Source: Promethearchaeota archaeon (GTDB lineage: Archaea; Asgardarchaeota; Lokiarchaeia; Sigyniarchaeales; SOKP01). From it: a stretch of 64,000 nt of DNA. The notes beneath the pieces are model-generated. The model was not told the origin of the DNA. It worked only from the letters and a program-made list of their open reading frames with translations, and made no database searches. The stretch lies in NCBI GenBank assembly GCA_016839705.1, contig JAEOTR010000030.1, forward strand, positions 39,084 through 103,083. Reading direction: 5' to 3'. The position numbers were made by a program, and so were the translations under genes. Below, piece by piece: positions 35,953 to 44,645 of this stretch (position 1 is its first letter; every line of letters begins with the position of its first letter).

Positions 35953-37387
35953 TTATTTCTCTAAATTTATTTATGAATCTATTAAATAGAGACTTTATCT
36001 TATTAGATCCAAACTTATACATTAAATAAATCACTACTATTACTAAAACAAATATTCCTATAATAATAAAACCGATTTGAGTATAAAATATTAATGTATA
36101 ATATAAAGAAATTAATACTAATTGATAATTTGTTGTAATAAAACCTAATTTAAAAAACGATTTGAAACTAATATGACGTTTATTTTCCTCAGCGATATTT
36201 ACTACTAAGATATTATCACCTAATGGTGTTAAATTATCTCCCCAATTCGCTCCAAAAGCAAGACTATAGAAAATTTTATTTCTATTAGTTAAAGAAACGC
36301 TTTGACTCATTACGTCTGCAACGGGAATTAAAACTTTTGTTATTGGAATATTATCAATACAACTGCTAAAATATGCAGATATCCAGAGAAGAATTATTAA
36401 TTGAATATAAAAATTATTCCCTCCTAGAGTTAAAATTGTGGATCCTATTGCACTGGTTACCCCTGTAATTTCTAACCCACCTACTATAATGAAAATCCCT
36501 ACTAAATAAAATATTAATTCAAAATCAATTTTAGAAAATAACTCTTTGGGATTCAATCTTGTTATTATAATTAACAATAGTGCAATAGTCAATGCTATTA
36601 TATCTGGAGAAAGAATAAAAGATGGAATTATTACCAGTAAAACAAATAAAACAACTAAAGAAATTAAAGATTGATATAATAGCTTTTTATTTTGAACAAC
36701 ATTCCATACATTAAATTCTTTCAAGACTTTTATTCCTTCTTCGGGTACTTTCAATTCATTTTTATATAGAAAAATAAAGAAGCCTACTGTGAAGAAAAAA
36801 ACGATTAAAGATATTAAACCAACATTGAGAAAAAATTCTAAAAATCCAATATTAGCAGAATTGATTATCAATATGTTAGGGATTGATGAAATTGAAAAAA
36901 TAGTCCCACCGATATTAACTAATATTGCTTGGGTTAATATATAGGGTGAAGGATTTATATTTAAAATCCTAGAAACTGTAATCGTAAGAGGAATAATTAT
37001 AATCACCGTTAAAATATTATTTAAAATTGCGGATATAAAAACAGTTACTGTGCAAAATGTAATCATTAAAACAATGGGATTTCCTCCAGATAATTTAATT
37101 AATTTGCCCGCGATAAACTGGAATGTACCTGCTTCATGTGCAATTTGAACAATCATCATCATCCCAATAATCATAATTATCGAATGTAAATTTACATATC
37201 CGTCACTAGAACTTCCAAATAATAAATCAACAATTATCGAAAAGTCTTTACCTTCAATAAAAGTAAGTACTAGATATGTAATCACAGCACCTAATAGAGA
37301 AGAAATTGCTCTACTTAATTTGTTGGTTATAATTAAAATAATTACTCCTAAAAAACATCCAAATATGATAATAATACTAATAATCAA
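35942..37387 (-). CDS. ArsB/NhaD-type (ion transporter superfamily) permease
   Basis: 481 residues with about eleven to twelve membrane helices. The family signature is visible twice: FISAILNNILTVIIIIPLT in the first half and FSSCIDNIPITKVLIPV in the second, the inverted-repeat substrate loops of the ion transporter superfamily (NhaD Na/H antiporter, ArsB, P protein). GANWGDNLTPLGD near residue 400 is also typical. It should exchange Na or carry an anion such as arsenite or a dicarboxylate; the sequence does not decide. No ars genes are nearby. The start is TTG. It overlaps the roadblock-like gene downstream. Confidence 0.85.
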   Translation of the reverse strand: MIISIIIIFGCFLGVIILIITNKLSRAISSLLGAVITYLVLTFIEGKDFSIIVDLLFGSSSDGYVNLHSIIMIIGMMMIVQIAHEAGTFQFIAGKLIKLSGGNPIVLMITFCTVTVFISAILNNILTVIIIIPLTITVSRILNINPSPYILTQAILVNIGGTIFSISSIPNILIINSANIGFLEFFLNVGLISLIVFFFTVGFFIFLYKNELKVPEEGIKVLKEFNVWNVVQNKKLLYQSLISLVVLFVLLVIIPSFILSPDIIALTIALLLIIITRLNPKELFSKIDFELIFYLVGIFIIVGGLEITGVTSAIGSTILTLGGNNFYIQLIILLWISAYFSSCIDNIPITKVLIPVADVMSQSVSLTNRNKIFYSLAFGANWGDNLTPLGDNILVVNIAEENKRHISFKSFFKLGFITTNYQLVLISLYYTLIFYTQIGFIIIGIFVLVIVVIYLMYKFGSNKIKSLFNRFINKFREIIVR

Positions 37388-37573
37388 AATTTCTCATGTT
37401 AACTAGTGTTTAATAATTTCAGTGGAGATAACGAAATTAATTATCACTCATAATTAAAATTATTTAATGAAGGATCTCAACTAATTTAAAATTATAATTT
37501 TTAGGGAAAAATTAAGTTTTTTAAAAGATTAATCTAAAGAATTAAGACCTTATCTTACCTTAGAGATGAAATA

Positions 37574-37987
37574 TTATATTTTATACTTAGAGAATTTGAT
37601 TTTCCCTAATAAAGTTCTTAATTCATCAACAGAAAAGCCTTTCTCTCTTAAACCAATTATAACACTTCCTAATGTAAGACCTTTTATAATATTTTTACAG
37701 TTTTCTTTTGAAATTTCAACATTTAATTCAGACGGTAATGTTTTAATTGTAAATAAGATTTCATTTATTTCATTAAACCGAGGTAATAGAAATTTTTCTA
37801 TTCTTTCACTAAATTTTGGAGATACTAATGGAGCAACCGATTGAAGATCTATACTTTCTGATAATGCATATATTTGTTTTTTCCCCAATTTAACTGTTCC
37901 GTATTCTTTACCTTTTTTTTTAAATTCATCCTTTATAAAAATACTACCTTCTCTGAGAAGATTATATTGATAATTTTTATATTCCAT
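37574..37987 (-). CDS. Uncharacterised small protein
   Basis: 137 residues from ATG 37987, with an AGG-containing site just upstream. It starts MEYKNYQYNLLREGSIFIKD, has a beta-like region (TVKLGKKQIYALSES), a helix (FSERIEKFLLPRFNEI) and a Lys-rich end with a possible helix pair (KGFSVDELRTLLGKIKF). No motif or membrane segment stands out. It lies between the permease and mobA on the same strand. Confidence 0.5.
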   Translation of the reverse strand: MEYKNYQYNLLREGSIFIKDEFKKKGKEYGTVKLGKKQIYALSESIDLQSVAPLVSPKFSERIEKFLLPRFNEINEILFTIKTLPSELNVEISKENCKNIIKGLTLGSVIIGLREKGFSVDELRTLLGKIKFSKYKI

Positions 37988-38272
37988 TTTCCTAACTCTT
38001 TATAATTTTGAGATTTTCTTAATCTTCTATTTTTTAAATTTTGGTTTATAGTTAACTTATATAAAATAACCTTTTCCCTCGAGTAATGATAATATATATC
38101 CAGCTTAATAAATTTAAGTTTTGATTCAAATTTCACATATTTATTAACACAATTTAAATAACTAAGATAGTATTTATTTGAAAAGGTTAAAAATTATGAT
38201 TTTTTAGTTAATTACTTTCATGTAAACAAATTTATTTATATGAAACAATGCGATTAGTTTATAAAATTACTC

Positions 38273-38932
38273 TTATTCATTAATTTTTGCGATTTTAACA
38301 AGATCAATTGGACCATTAATATTAATCAAACTAACTAAATTCTTATCTAATGGTTGAATAGACTTTTCTACTGATACATAGTGTATATTCCAATTGGGGT
38401 CAACAAAATTACTTAATCCATAATTTTCATTAATTAAAATGTCTTTAGCCTTTCGATATCCCTTCTCAACAGGATATATTGCAAATAAGGGTTCTAAATA
38501 ACCATTATTCCACCTTGGAATACAACAATCAAAATCTTGAGATTCATCAATCATTAATTTTATTACATCAGCTTTAATTAAAGGCATATCACATGATAAC
38601 AAAAAAGCTTTTTCAAAGTTTAATTCCCTGAGTTCTTTAAAACCAGAGTATATTCCTAACATTGGTTTAAAAATTTTGGGATGTGCAAAGATAGCCCTAT
38701 CATCCACAAAAAAAGTAACCCCTTTTGGGAAATCTATTAACTTTCGATAATTAAATATTTGTTCTTCAGAATGAGCTACCAGAAAAATATCTTGATCAAA
38801 TTTAGATAAAATATCTAATTGATATAGAATTAAGGGTTTGCCGTATAATTCAATTATTGCTTTTTCAGTTCCAAAACGAGTACTTTTTCCCCCGATTAAT
38901 ATTAAAATCGCTAAATACTTTGAATTCTCCAT
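38273..38932 (-). CDS. mobA: Molybdenum cofactor guanylyltransferase (MobA-like)
   Basis: 219 residues of the MobA nucleotidyltransferase family. The nucleotide-binding start LILIGGKSTRFGTEKAII matches the LAGGxSxRmGxdKa signature; the metal-binding SCDMPLI and the NGYLEPLFAIYP stretch follow in the usual order, and the end ININGPIDL fits the family. It attaches GMP to molybdopterin (or the tungsten form) to make the guanine dinucleotide cofactor used by formate dehydrogenases and related enzymes. No molybdoenzyme is in the window. A relative such as CofC or another sugar/nucleotide transferase is less likely. Confidence 0.85.
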   Translation of the reverse strand: MENSKYLAILILIGGKSTRFGTEKAIIELYGKPLILYQLDILSKFDQDIFLVAHSEEQIFNYRKLIDFPKGVTFFVDDRAIFAHPKIFKPMLGIYSGFKELRELNFEKAFLLSCDMPLIKADVIKLMIDESQDFDCCIPRWNNGYLEPLFAIYPVEKGYRKAKDILINENYGLSNFVDPNWNIHYVSVEKSIQPLDKNLVSLININGPIDLVKIAKINE

Positions 38933-39094
38933 TTTTAAAGACTAATGTGAGTAAAAATATATATTAAACCAGCAATTTTTAAGAAATTAAGTGTTAAAAA
39001 AATCAGGGCAATTATGCATTTTCACAGTTTTAGACGAAATGAGACCGTTTTAGAGCAATTATGAAACCTTTTTTCAATAGTCTCTTACGAATTC

Positions 39095-39208
39095 TTAGTC
39101 TTCTTCCCAATCTTCATCTTCGTCATCTTCGTCGTCATAATCTTCGTCCTCATCCCATTCATCATCTTTAGCGTACATCATTTCCCAATTCTTATTGTTT
39201 GAATTCAT
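39095..39208 (-). CDS. Very small acidic protein
   Basis: A 37-codon frame starting at ATG (39208-39206) after a weak GAGAT motif. After MNSNNKNWEMMYAKDDEW it is nearly all Asp and Glu with Tyr and Trp spaced through it. Composition is like the acidic mini-protein at 31458. Its regular acidic tail and clean stop suggest coding rather than chance. Function unknown; it may be disordered and bind basic partners. Confidence 0.4.
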   Translation of the reverse strand: MNSNNKNWEMMYAKDDEWDEDEDYDDEDDEDEDWEED

Positions 39209-39932
39209 TTATCTTATCTCTATTTTTTTATTATTGATTATAGATTAAAATTATCATATACTTTCAAATACGATAAAAGACATATAATATATTTAAATGT
39301 TTCTGATTTGAATAACAACTATTGAAGTTAAAATTATTAATTCAATTTGAAAAAAATTTAAATCTGAGAAATATTATTAGTAGGTTTTTGAAAGCCTTGC
39401 TTTTCTTAACTTTAAGATGTACTAGTTTATTTTTGTAATATATTTTGATTAGTTCTTAGAAGTATATAAAACACTCATAAATTTAATGAAATATTTAATA
39501 GATCTGAGAATATTAATTTTTTCGTAATAATTCTATAATTGTAAAATTCTATATCGTACCAAATTGTTATTTTTAGCTATTATTAAGTTTCCATGGGTAA
39601 GACTTTTCCGATTTTCAAAAACAATTATAGAATGAAAAAGGAATATTTAATCCATTTTGTATCTATCTCCTTGGATTTAAAAATAATTCCATCATCGCTA
39701 TACTCATAATATTTCATTAAAAACAGCCTGTAGACCTATTTTAAACTTCACTTAATTAATTATAAAAAATATAGAAATATTTATAAACAAGTCAGTTTTT
39801 ATTTAACCTCAGATAAACATGTTCATCTTTATTCAAAATAATCAAATCTATGTATTACCAAAATAAAATTTGAATAAGAAATCAAAGATTTAAAGCAAAA
39901 TCTATGAAGAATATAAAGGAGGGATAAATTAA
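39209..39932. other. Long gene-free stretch before the ligase-PAN operon
   Basis: About 720 bases of very AT-rich DNA without a convincing gene on either strand. No CRISPR repeat, tRNA or long inverted repeat was seen. A TATA-like TTTATAAAC near 39779-39787 probably serves the operon beginning at 39933. The remainder could hold a non-coding RNA that cannot be recognised by eye. Confidence 0.45.
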
Positions 39933-40139
39933 ATGCATAACGGTAAAAAACTTAAAGGGTGGGAAAAGGAAACCTCAGATATTAAAGTAGATGGTCAAAA
40001 TATCAGAAAAGAAATTGAAAGTATAAAAACGATTCTTAAAACATTACAAATTGAAGTTGAGAGAATTCTAAAAAAGTTAGATATGAAATCAAGTGGGGAA
40101 GAAATGAGAGACAGAATGTTCAAATCTGAAAACAGGTAA
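39933..40139 (+). CDS. Small coiled-coil protein heading the ligase-PAN operon
   Basis: 68 residues with AAAGGAGGG ten bases before the ATG. Residues about 18-50 form a predicted coiled coil (GQNIRKEIESIKTILKTLQI); the ends (HNGKKLKGWEKET and SSGEEMRDRMFKSENR) are charged and probably disordered. The next gene starts eight bases after its stop and PAN follows, so it is co-transcribed with an ATP-grasp ligase and a proteasome ATPase. Size and shape recall the bacterial modifier Pup, but the C-terminus (ENR) lacks Pup's Gly-Gly-Glu/Gln end. A substrate, adaptor or modifier role is hypothetical. Confidence 0.6.
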   Translation: MHNGKKLKGWEKETSDIKVDGQNIRKEIESIKTILKTLQIEVERILKKLDMKSSGEEMRDRMFKSENR

Positions 40140-40147
40140 ACTAATCA

Positions 40148-42082
40148 ATGAGGAGCCAAATAGAAAACAGAATTAGTAAAAATAAGACTCTGGAAAACAG
40201 AGAAAAAAATAGCCCTATCTGTTTTGGACCAGTTCTCAACTTAGAAGAATATGTAAAGAAAGATTGGTGGAAAAGAGTTTTTAATTCTTATTATTTAAAA
40301 ACAGATGGTGATGTAGTAGAAGATCAAAATATTACCAAATATGAAGTAGACTTTTTTTCAGAAATTATGAAATTTAAACCAGATCACTTTATTTTGGATC
40401 TCTGTTGTGGCCAAGGGAGACATTCTATTGAATTAAGTAGAAGAGGTTTCGAAAATATTTTTGGTTTGGATAAATCACGATATTTAATTCAAAAAGCCAA
40501 ATTGAATGCTAAAAAAAATGGAGTGTTATGTAGATTTAGAGAAGGAGATGCTAGAAAATTACCATTTACTTCAGATTTTTTTGATTTTATAATGGTTTTA
40601 GGTAACAGTTTTGGATATTTTGAATCTATTAATGATGATGTGCAAGTTCTTAAAGAAATTTATCGAGTTTTAAAACCTTGGGGTAAAATTTTAATTGATA
40701 TTACAGATGGAGATTATATAAAAAATAATTTTCAACCACGCTCGTGGGAATGGCTAGATAAAGATCTTTTTGTTTGTCGTGAGAGAACATTATCATTGGA
40801 TGATCAACGATTAATCTCTCGCGAAGTCATAACTCATGTAAATAAAGGAGTATTAGTGGATCAGTTCTATGCTGAAAGGTTATATTCAAATGGAAAAATT
40901 TCTGAAATTTTGAAGAAAGTTGGTTTTAGTGATATAACCTATCATGGTATAATAACTCCTGAATCTCAGAGGAATCAAGATTTAGGTATGATGGAACAAA
41001 GAATTATAGTTAGTGCTTTAGTTAAAAAGGAATGGACAGAAATTAGAAAAAAACCAAAAGCGAGACAAAAAAAAGTAGTAGTCATATTTGGAGACCCTAA
41101 TAAACCAGATGTGCTTAAACCTTCAAATATTTTTGATGATGACGATTTTTATACAATAGATCAATTAAAAACCGCTCTAAATCAGTTTAGAGAATATTCT
41201 TTCTCATATTTGGATAATCATGATACCTTAATCAATGATCTACAAGATTTAAAAGGTAAATTTGATTATGTTTTAAACCTATGTGATGAAGGTTATTTTA
41301 ATGATGCTCGAAACGAATTGCATATACCGGCATTATTAGAGATGCTTAGATTCTCATATACGGGATCTGGACCTCAATGTCTTGCCTTTTGTTATGATAA
41401 GTCTTTAGTAAGAGGTATAGCCAGAGAATTACAAATACCTACTCCAGAAGCTATTTACATAAAACCTGGTGATAAGATTATTGATCTGACTCTATATTTC
41501 CCTGCGATTGTTAAACCTAATTTCGGTGATTCGAGTTTTGGCATTACTCAAAAATCTGTCGTAAATAATGGTGAGGAATTATTAAGTGCTATTACCGGAA
41601 TTCGCAATCAGTTTGGTTATGATAAGCCCGTTTTAATTGAGCAATTTCTTACGGGTAAAGATTTAACTATGGGAATTATCGGAAATCCACGTGATAATTA
41701 TATTATTCTACCTATAATAGAAGAAGATTATTCTTGTTTACCTCCAGAATTGCCAAAAATATGTGGTTACGAAGCAAAATGGCAACCAAATTCACCATAT
41801 TGGAACATTAAATCTAAACCAGCAAATCTTCATCCTGATGTTGTTGATATTATAGAAAATTCTTCGCTTAAATTATTTGAGCGATTAGAATGTCAGGATT
41901 ATGCACGATTTGATTGGCGTTTAGATGCTAAAGGAAATCCAAAGCTTTTGGAAGTAAATCCAAATCCTGGATGGTGTTGGGATGGACATCTAGCAAAGAT
42001 GTGTAAGTATGCCGATATTTCATATAAAGATATGTTAAAAAAAATTTTAGAGGGAGCAGAAAAACGCATTGGATTAATTTAA
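40148..42082 (+). CDS. Fusion of SAM methyltransferase and D-Ala-D-Ala-ligase-like ATP-grasp enzyme
   Basis: 644 residues in two enzyme parts. Residues about 75-270 are a class I methyltransferase (FILDLCCGQGRHSIELSRRG binds SAM; GDARKLPF and VLGNSFGYFE follow). Residues about 310-640 are an ATP-grasp domain of the D-alanine-D-alanine ligase type: NLCDEGYFNDAR, PAIVKPNFGDSSFGI (ATP loop), VLIEQFLTGKDLTMG and the metal-binding YARFDWRLDAKGNPKLLEVN. Such ligases join a carboxylate to an amine with ATP. Archaea lack classical murein, so a different amide product is expected. Both catalytic cores look intact. The gene lies eight bases after the small coiled-coil gene and 32 bases before PAN. Confidence 0.88.
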   Translation: MRSQIENRISKNKTLENREKNSPICFGPVLNLEEYVKKDWWKRVFNSYYLKTDGDVVEDQNITKYEVDFFSEIMKFKPDHFILDLCCGQGRHSIELSRRGFENIFGLDKSRYLIQKAKLNAKKNGVLCRFREGDARKLPFTSDFFDFIMVLGNSFGYFESINDDVQVLKEIYRVLKPWGKILIDITDGDYIKNNFQPRSWEWLDKDLFVCRERTLSLDDQRLISREVITHVNKGVLVDQFYAERLYSNGKISEILKKVGFSDITYHGIITPESQRNQDLGMMEQRIIVSALVKKEWTEIRKKPKARQKKVVVIFGDPNKPDVLKPSNIFDDDDFYTIDQLKTALNQFREYSFSYLDNHDTLINDLQDLKGKFDYVLNLCDEGYFNDARNELHIPALLEMLRFSYTGSGPQCLAFCYDKSLVRGIARELQIPTPEAIYIKPGDKIIDLTLYFPAIVKPNFGDSSFGITQKSVVNNGEELLSAITGIRNQFGYDKPVLIEQFLTGKDLTMGIIGNPRDNYIILPIIEEDYSCLPPELPKICGYEAKWQPNSPYWNIKSKPANLHPDVVDIIENSSLKLFERLECQDYARFDWRLDAKGNPKLLEVNPNPGWCWDGHLAKMCKYADISYKDMLKKILEGAEKRIGLI

Positions 42083-42114
42083 TCTCAAATAACATACAAT
42101 ATTTTTAATGAAAA

Positions 42115-43326
42115 ATGGGAATAACAGACTTTAATGATGATTTGAAAATACCACCAGATCCAGATGGTGCTATTTTATATATTCGATATCTTGAAAAAAA
42201 ATTAAAAGATCTTGATATTGAAAAAAAAAAATTAGAACCGGAATTATCAAAATTAGAATATGAGGTTCATAATCTTAAAAAAGAAATTGAACGCTTTGGG
42301 GAATTGCCTTTAATAAAAGCTAATATAGTTGACATTCTAGACGATAAAAATGAACGCGTTATTGTAAATTGTCACCCTAATACCAGATATGTTGTTAATG
42401 TTTCTAATAATCTCCAAAATTGTAAACTTTCTCCTGGTTTAAGTGTTGCATTAAACCAAAGAAATTATACCGTAATGGAAATTTTATCTTCTGAAATTGA
42501 TCCTTTCATAAAAGGAATGGAGGTAATAGATACTCCAATAAACGTTTCATATGATGATATTGGAGGATTAGATACACAGATTCAAGAAGTAAGAGAGGTT
42601 ATAGAGTTACCCCTAAAGAGACCTGAATTATTTGAAAAAATTGGGATTGATCCCCCTAAAGGGGTTCTTTTTTATGGATATCCTGGAACAGGTAAAACCT
42701 TGTTAGCTAAAGCTGTTGCTCATGACACGCATGCCACATTTATAAAAGTAGTAGGGACTGAACTAGTTCATAAATTCATCGGTGAAGGTGCTCAATTTGT
42801 GAGAGAGATTTTCAAATTGGCAAGAGAAAAAGCCCCAACTATTTTATTTATTGATGAGTTAGATGCAATAGGCTCTATAAGAATGGAAGATGCTACATCA
42901 GGAGATAGAGAAGTAAATAGAACATTAATGCAGATATTAAGTGAATTAGATGGATTTGATCAACGGGGTAATATAAAATTTATAGGGGCAACAAATAGAG
43001 CGGATATTTTAGATCCAGCATTGTTAAGACCGGGTCGATTTGACAGGTTAATTGAATTTCCTTTACCGGATGAGAAAGCGAGAGAATCCATATTTAAAAT
43101 TCATATGAGGGGTTTACATATTAACGATAAGATTAATTTAAAAACGTTATTAGAGCTTACTAAAGATGCTAATGGTTCACATATTAAGGGTATATGTACA
43201 GAAGCAGGGATGTATGCAATAAGAAGAAATTCTGAAATAATTTCAAATGAAGATTTTTTAATGGCAGTAGATAAAATTATGAGGTTAAAGAAGGAAGATT
43301 TTTCCTCGAGTGAATTATATTCTTAA
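42115..43326 (+). CDS. pan: Proteasome-activating nucleotidase
   Basis: 403-residue AAA ATPase that unfolds substrates for the 20S proteasome. Domains in order: N-terminal coiled coil (about 18-60), OB domain (65-130), AAA module with Walker A at 188-195, Walker B LFIDELDAI and arginine fingers RPGRFDR. Two features stand out: Walker A reads GYPGTGKT instead of the usual GPPGTGKT, and the protein ends ELYS, a hydrophobic-Tyr-X tail that docks into the 20S ring. The gene is last in a three-gene run after the coiled-coil protein and the ATP-grasp fusion. Proteasome subunits themselves are not in the window. Confidence 0.94.
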   Translation: MGITDFNDDLKIPPDPDGAILYIRYLEKKLKDLDIEKKKLEPELSKLEYEVHNLKKEIERFGELPLIKANIVDILDDKNERVIVNCHPNTRYVVNVSNNLQNCKLSPGLSVALNQRNYTVMEILSSEIDPFIKGMEVIDTPINVSYDDIGGLDTQIQEVREVIELPLKRPELFEKIGIDPPKGVLFYGYPGTGKTLLAKAVAHDTHATFIKVVGTELVHKFIGEGAQFVREIFKLAREKAPTILFIDELDAIGSIRMEDATSGDREVNRTLMQILSELDGFDQRGNIKFIGATNRADILDPALLRPGRFDRLIEFPLPDEKARESIFKIHMRGLHINDKINLKTLLELTKDANGSHIKGICTEAGMYAIRRNSEIISNEDFLMAVDKIMRLKKEDFSSSELYS

Positions 43327-43332
43327 TTAAAT

Positions 43333-44457
43333 TTAAAGAAAGAAATCTAAAAGTAGCAATATAAATTCCATTATGAAAATAAAGGTTAGTAATATTTCGA
43401 CAAAAAGTAAAAATCTTTCATTAATACTTGATTGTGTAAAATTGTAAATATTTTCTAACGTCTCAAGACGGTGTCTTATACTATCACTCCATTGTTTTAA
43501 TTGGAAAAGATCGGCTAAATGTCTATAGATTTGAGCTAAATAATAGTCTCCGATTAGCTTTGAAACATTTTCAATATTTTCTAATAAAAAAAGCAAATCA
43601 TAGTGTAATCTAATTAATCTCCCAACTTTTCTTTTAGATCTTCTTAAAAAACTTCTACTTTTAAAATAAAAATTACGTAAATCTTCTTCCGCGATGGTTA
43701 ATCTTCTATCTAGTAACTTATCTAAAGTACGCAATTCAAGTAATTGAAAATTGGCAATTTCAGTTGCAAGTAAGATATCTTCATAATCAGAATTTTGATC
43801 AATTAAAATGGCTCTTTCAAAGTCAAAGATACCTAAATCGTTTTTTAAAAATGAAAATGTATGATCAAGAGTTTGATTGATTTGATCTTGACTTAATTCT
43901 AAATTGGGATTCTCTCCATTAAGTAAAGTTGAGAAATAATTCTTCTCTTTTTGAAGAAACTCTTTTGGATCTGAAATCCCATTAGTTAAACAGAATATTG
44001 TATATTTTTCATGTTCTGTCTCCCCAAATATAAATCCTTCATCTTCTATGTAATCTCTAATTTGTTTAAGAATTTTATTATGGTGATATTTCAAAAAATT
44101 ATTAATTTGAAATTCCCCTTCTGTAGTTTTAAATCTAATTTTCTTTAATGTATGTAATTCATTATGGGGAAAATCTGTAAAGAGTAATCTAGCAATCAAA
44201 GAGATTACTCCATCTGAATATACTTTAATATATATAGTAATATTATGAAATGATTTTAACTCTGTAGATATCGATTGGGTGATTTCTATTATTAAAGGTT
44301 CGGGGAAATCTACATATGAGGGTGTATTCTTTGTCTTGATAATTTTTTTGTCTGGAATAGCAGGAATTATTGTAGCAACTTTACTCAAATCGATACTACG
44401 TCCTACATCTGTTAAACGGAAAAAAATAACTTCACCATCTAAAAACGATACTGTCAT
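43333..44457 (-). CDS. Uncharacterised membrane-anchored protein, possibly RMD1/YagE-like
   Basis: 374 residues. The first ~125 are beta-rich; the middle (about 195-320) is strongly helical (EIANFQLLELRTLDKLLDRR, then RKVGRLIRLHYDLLFLLENIE); the last ~30 form one or two hydrophobic helices (FLLFVEILLTFIFIMEFILL). This order, a soluble domain followed by helices and a C-terminal membrane hairpin after a TLENIYNF-like coiled stretch, recalls the RMD1/YagE (DUF155) family, but I cannot confirm it without a profile search. It converges on PAN, six bases apart. Confidence 0.5.
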   Translation of the reverse strand: MTVSFLDGEVIFFRLTDVGRSIDLSKVATIIPAIPDKKIIKTKNTPSYVDFPEPLIIEITQSISTELKSFHNITIYIKVYSDGVISLIARLLFTDFPHNELHTLKKIRFKTTEGEFQINNFLKYHHNKILKQIRDYIEDEGFIFGETEHEKYTIFCLTNGISDPKEFLQKEKNYFSTLLNGENPNLELSQDQINQTLDHTFSFLKNDLGIFDFERAILIDQNSDYEDILLATEIANFQLLELRTLDKLLDRRLTIAEEDLRNFYFKSRSFLRRSKRKVGRLIRLHYDLLFLLENIENVSKLIGDYYLAQIYRHLADLFQLKQWSDSIRHRLETLENIYNFTQSSINERFLLFVEILLTFIFIMEFILLLLDFFL

Positions 44458-44645
44458 TTGTAATAGTTTTTTGAATTAAGACTAAATTCTATTCTTTAAT
44501 TAACTGCTATGTGATTTACTGTATACATGAAAAAATATTTTTGCTTAATTAATCTAATAATAATTGGGAATTCAAAGATAATAAGATCTATACACATTGA
44601 CTACTTCTGGATTGCAATAACAAAAATTAATCCCTTTTAATATTT

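Noticed and set aside
39209..39932. Gene-free stretch considered as an origin or non-coding RNA locus
   Set aside because: No repeated motif, no Cdc6/Orc1 gene nearby, and no recognisable RNA structure could be found by eye.
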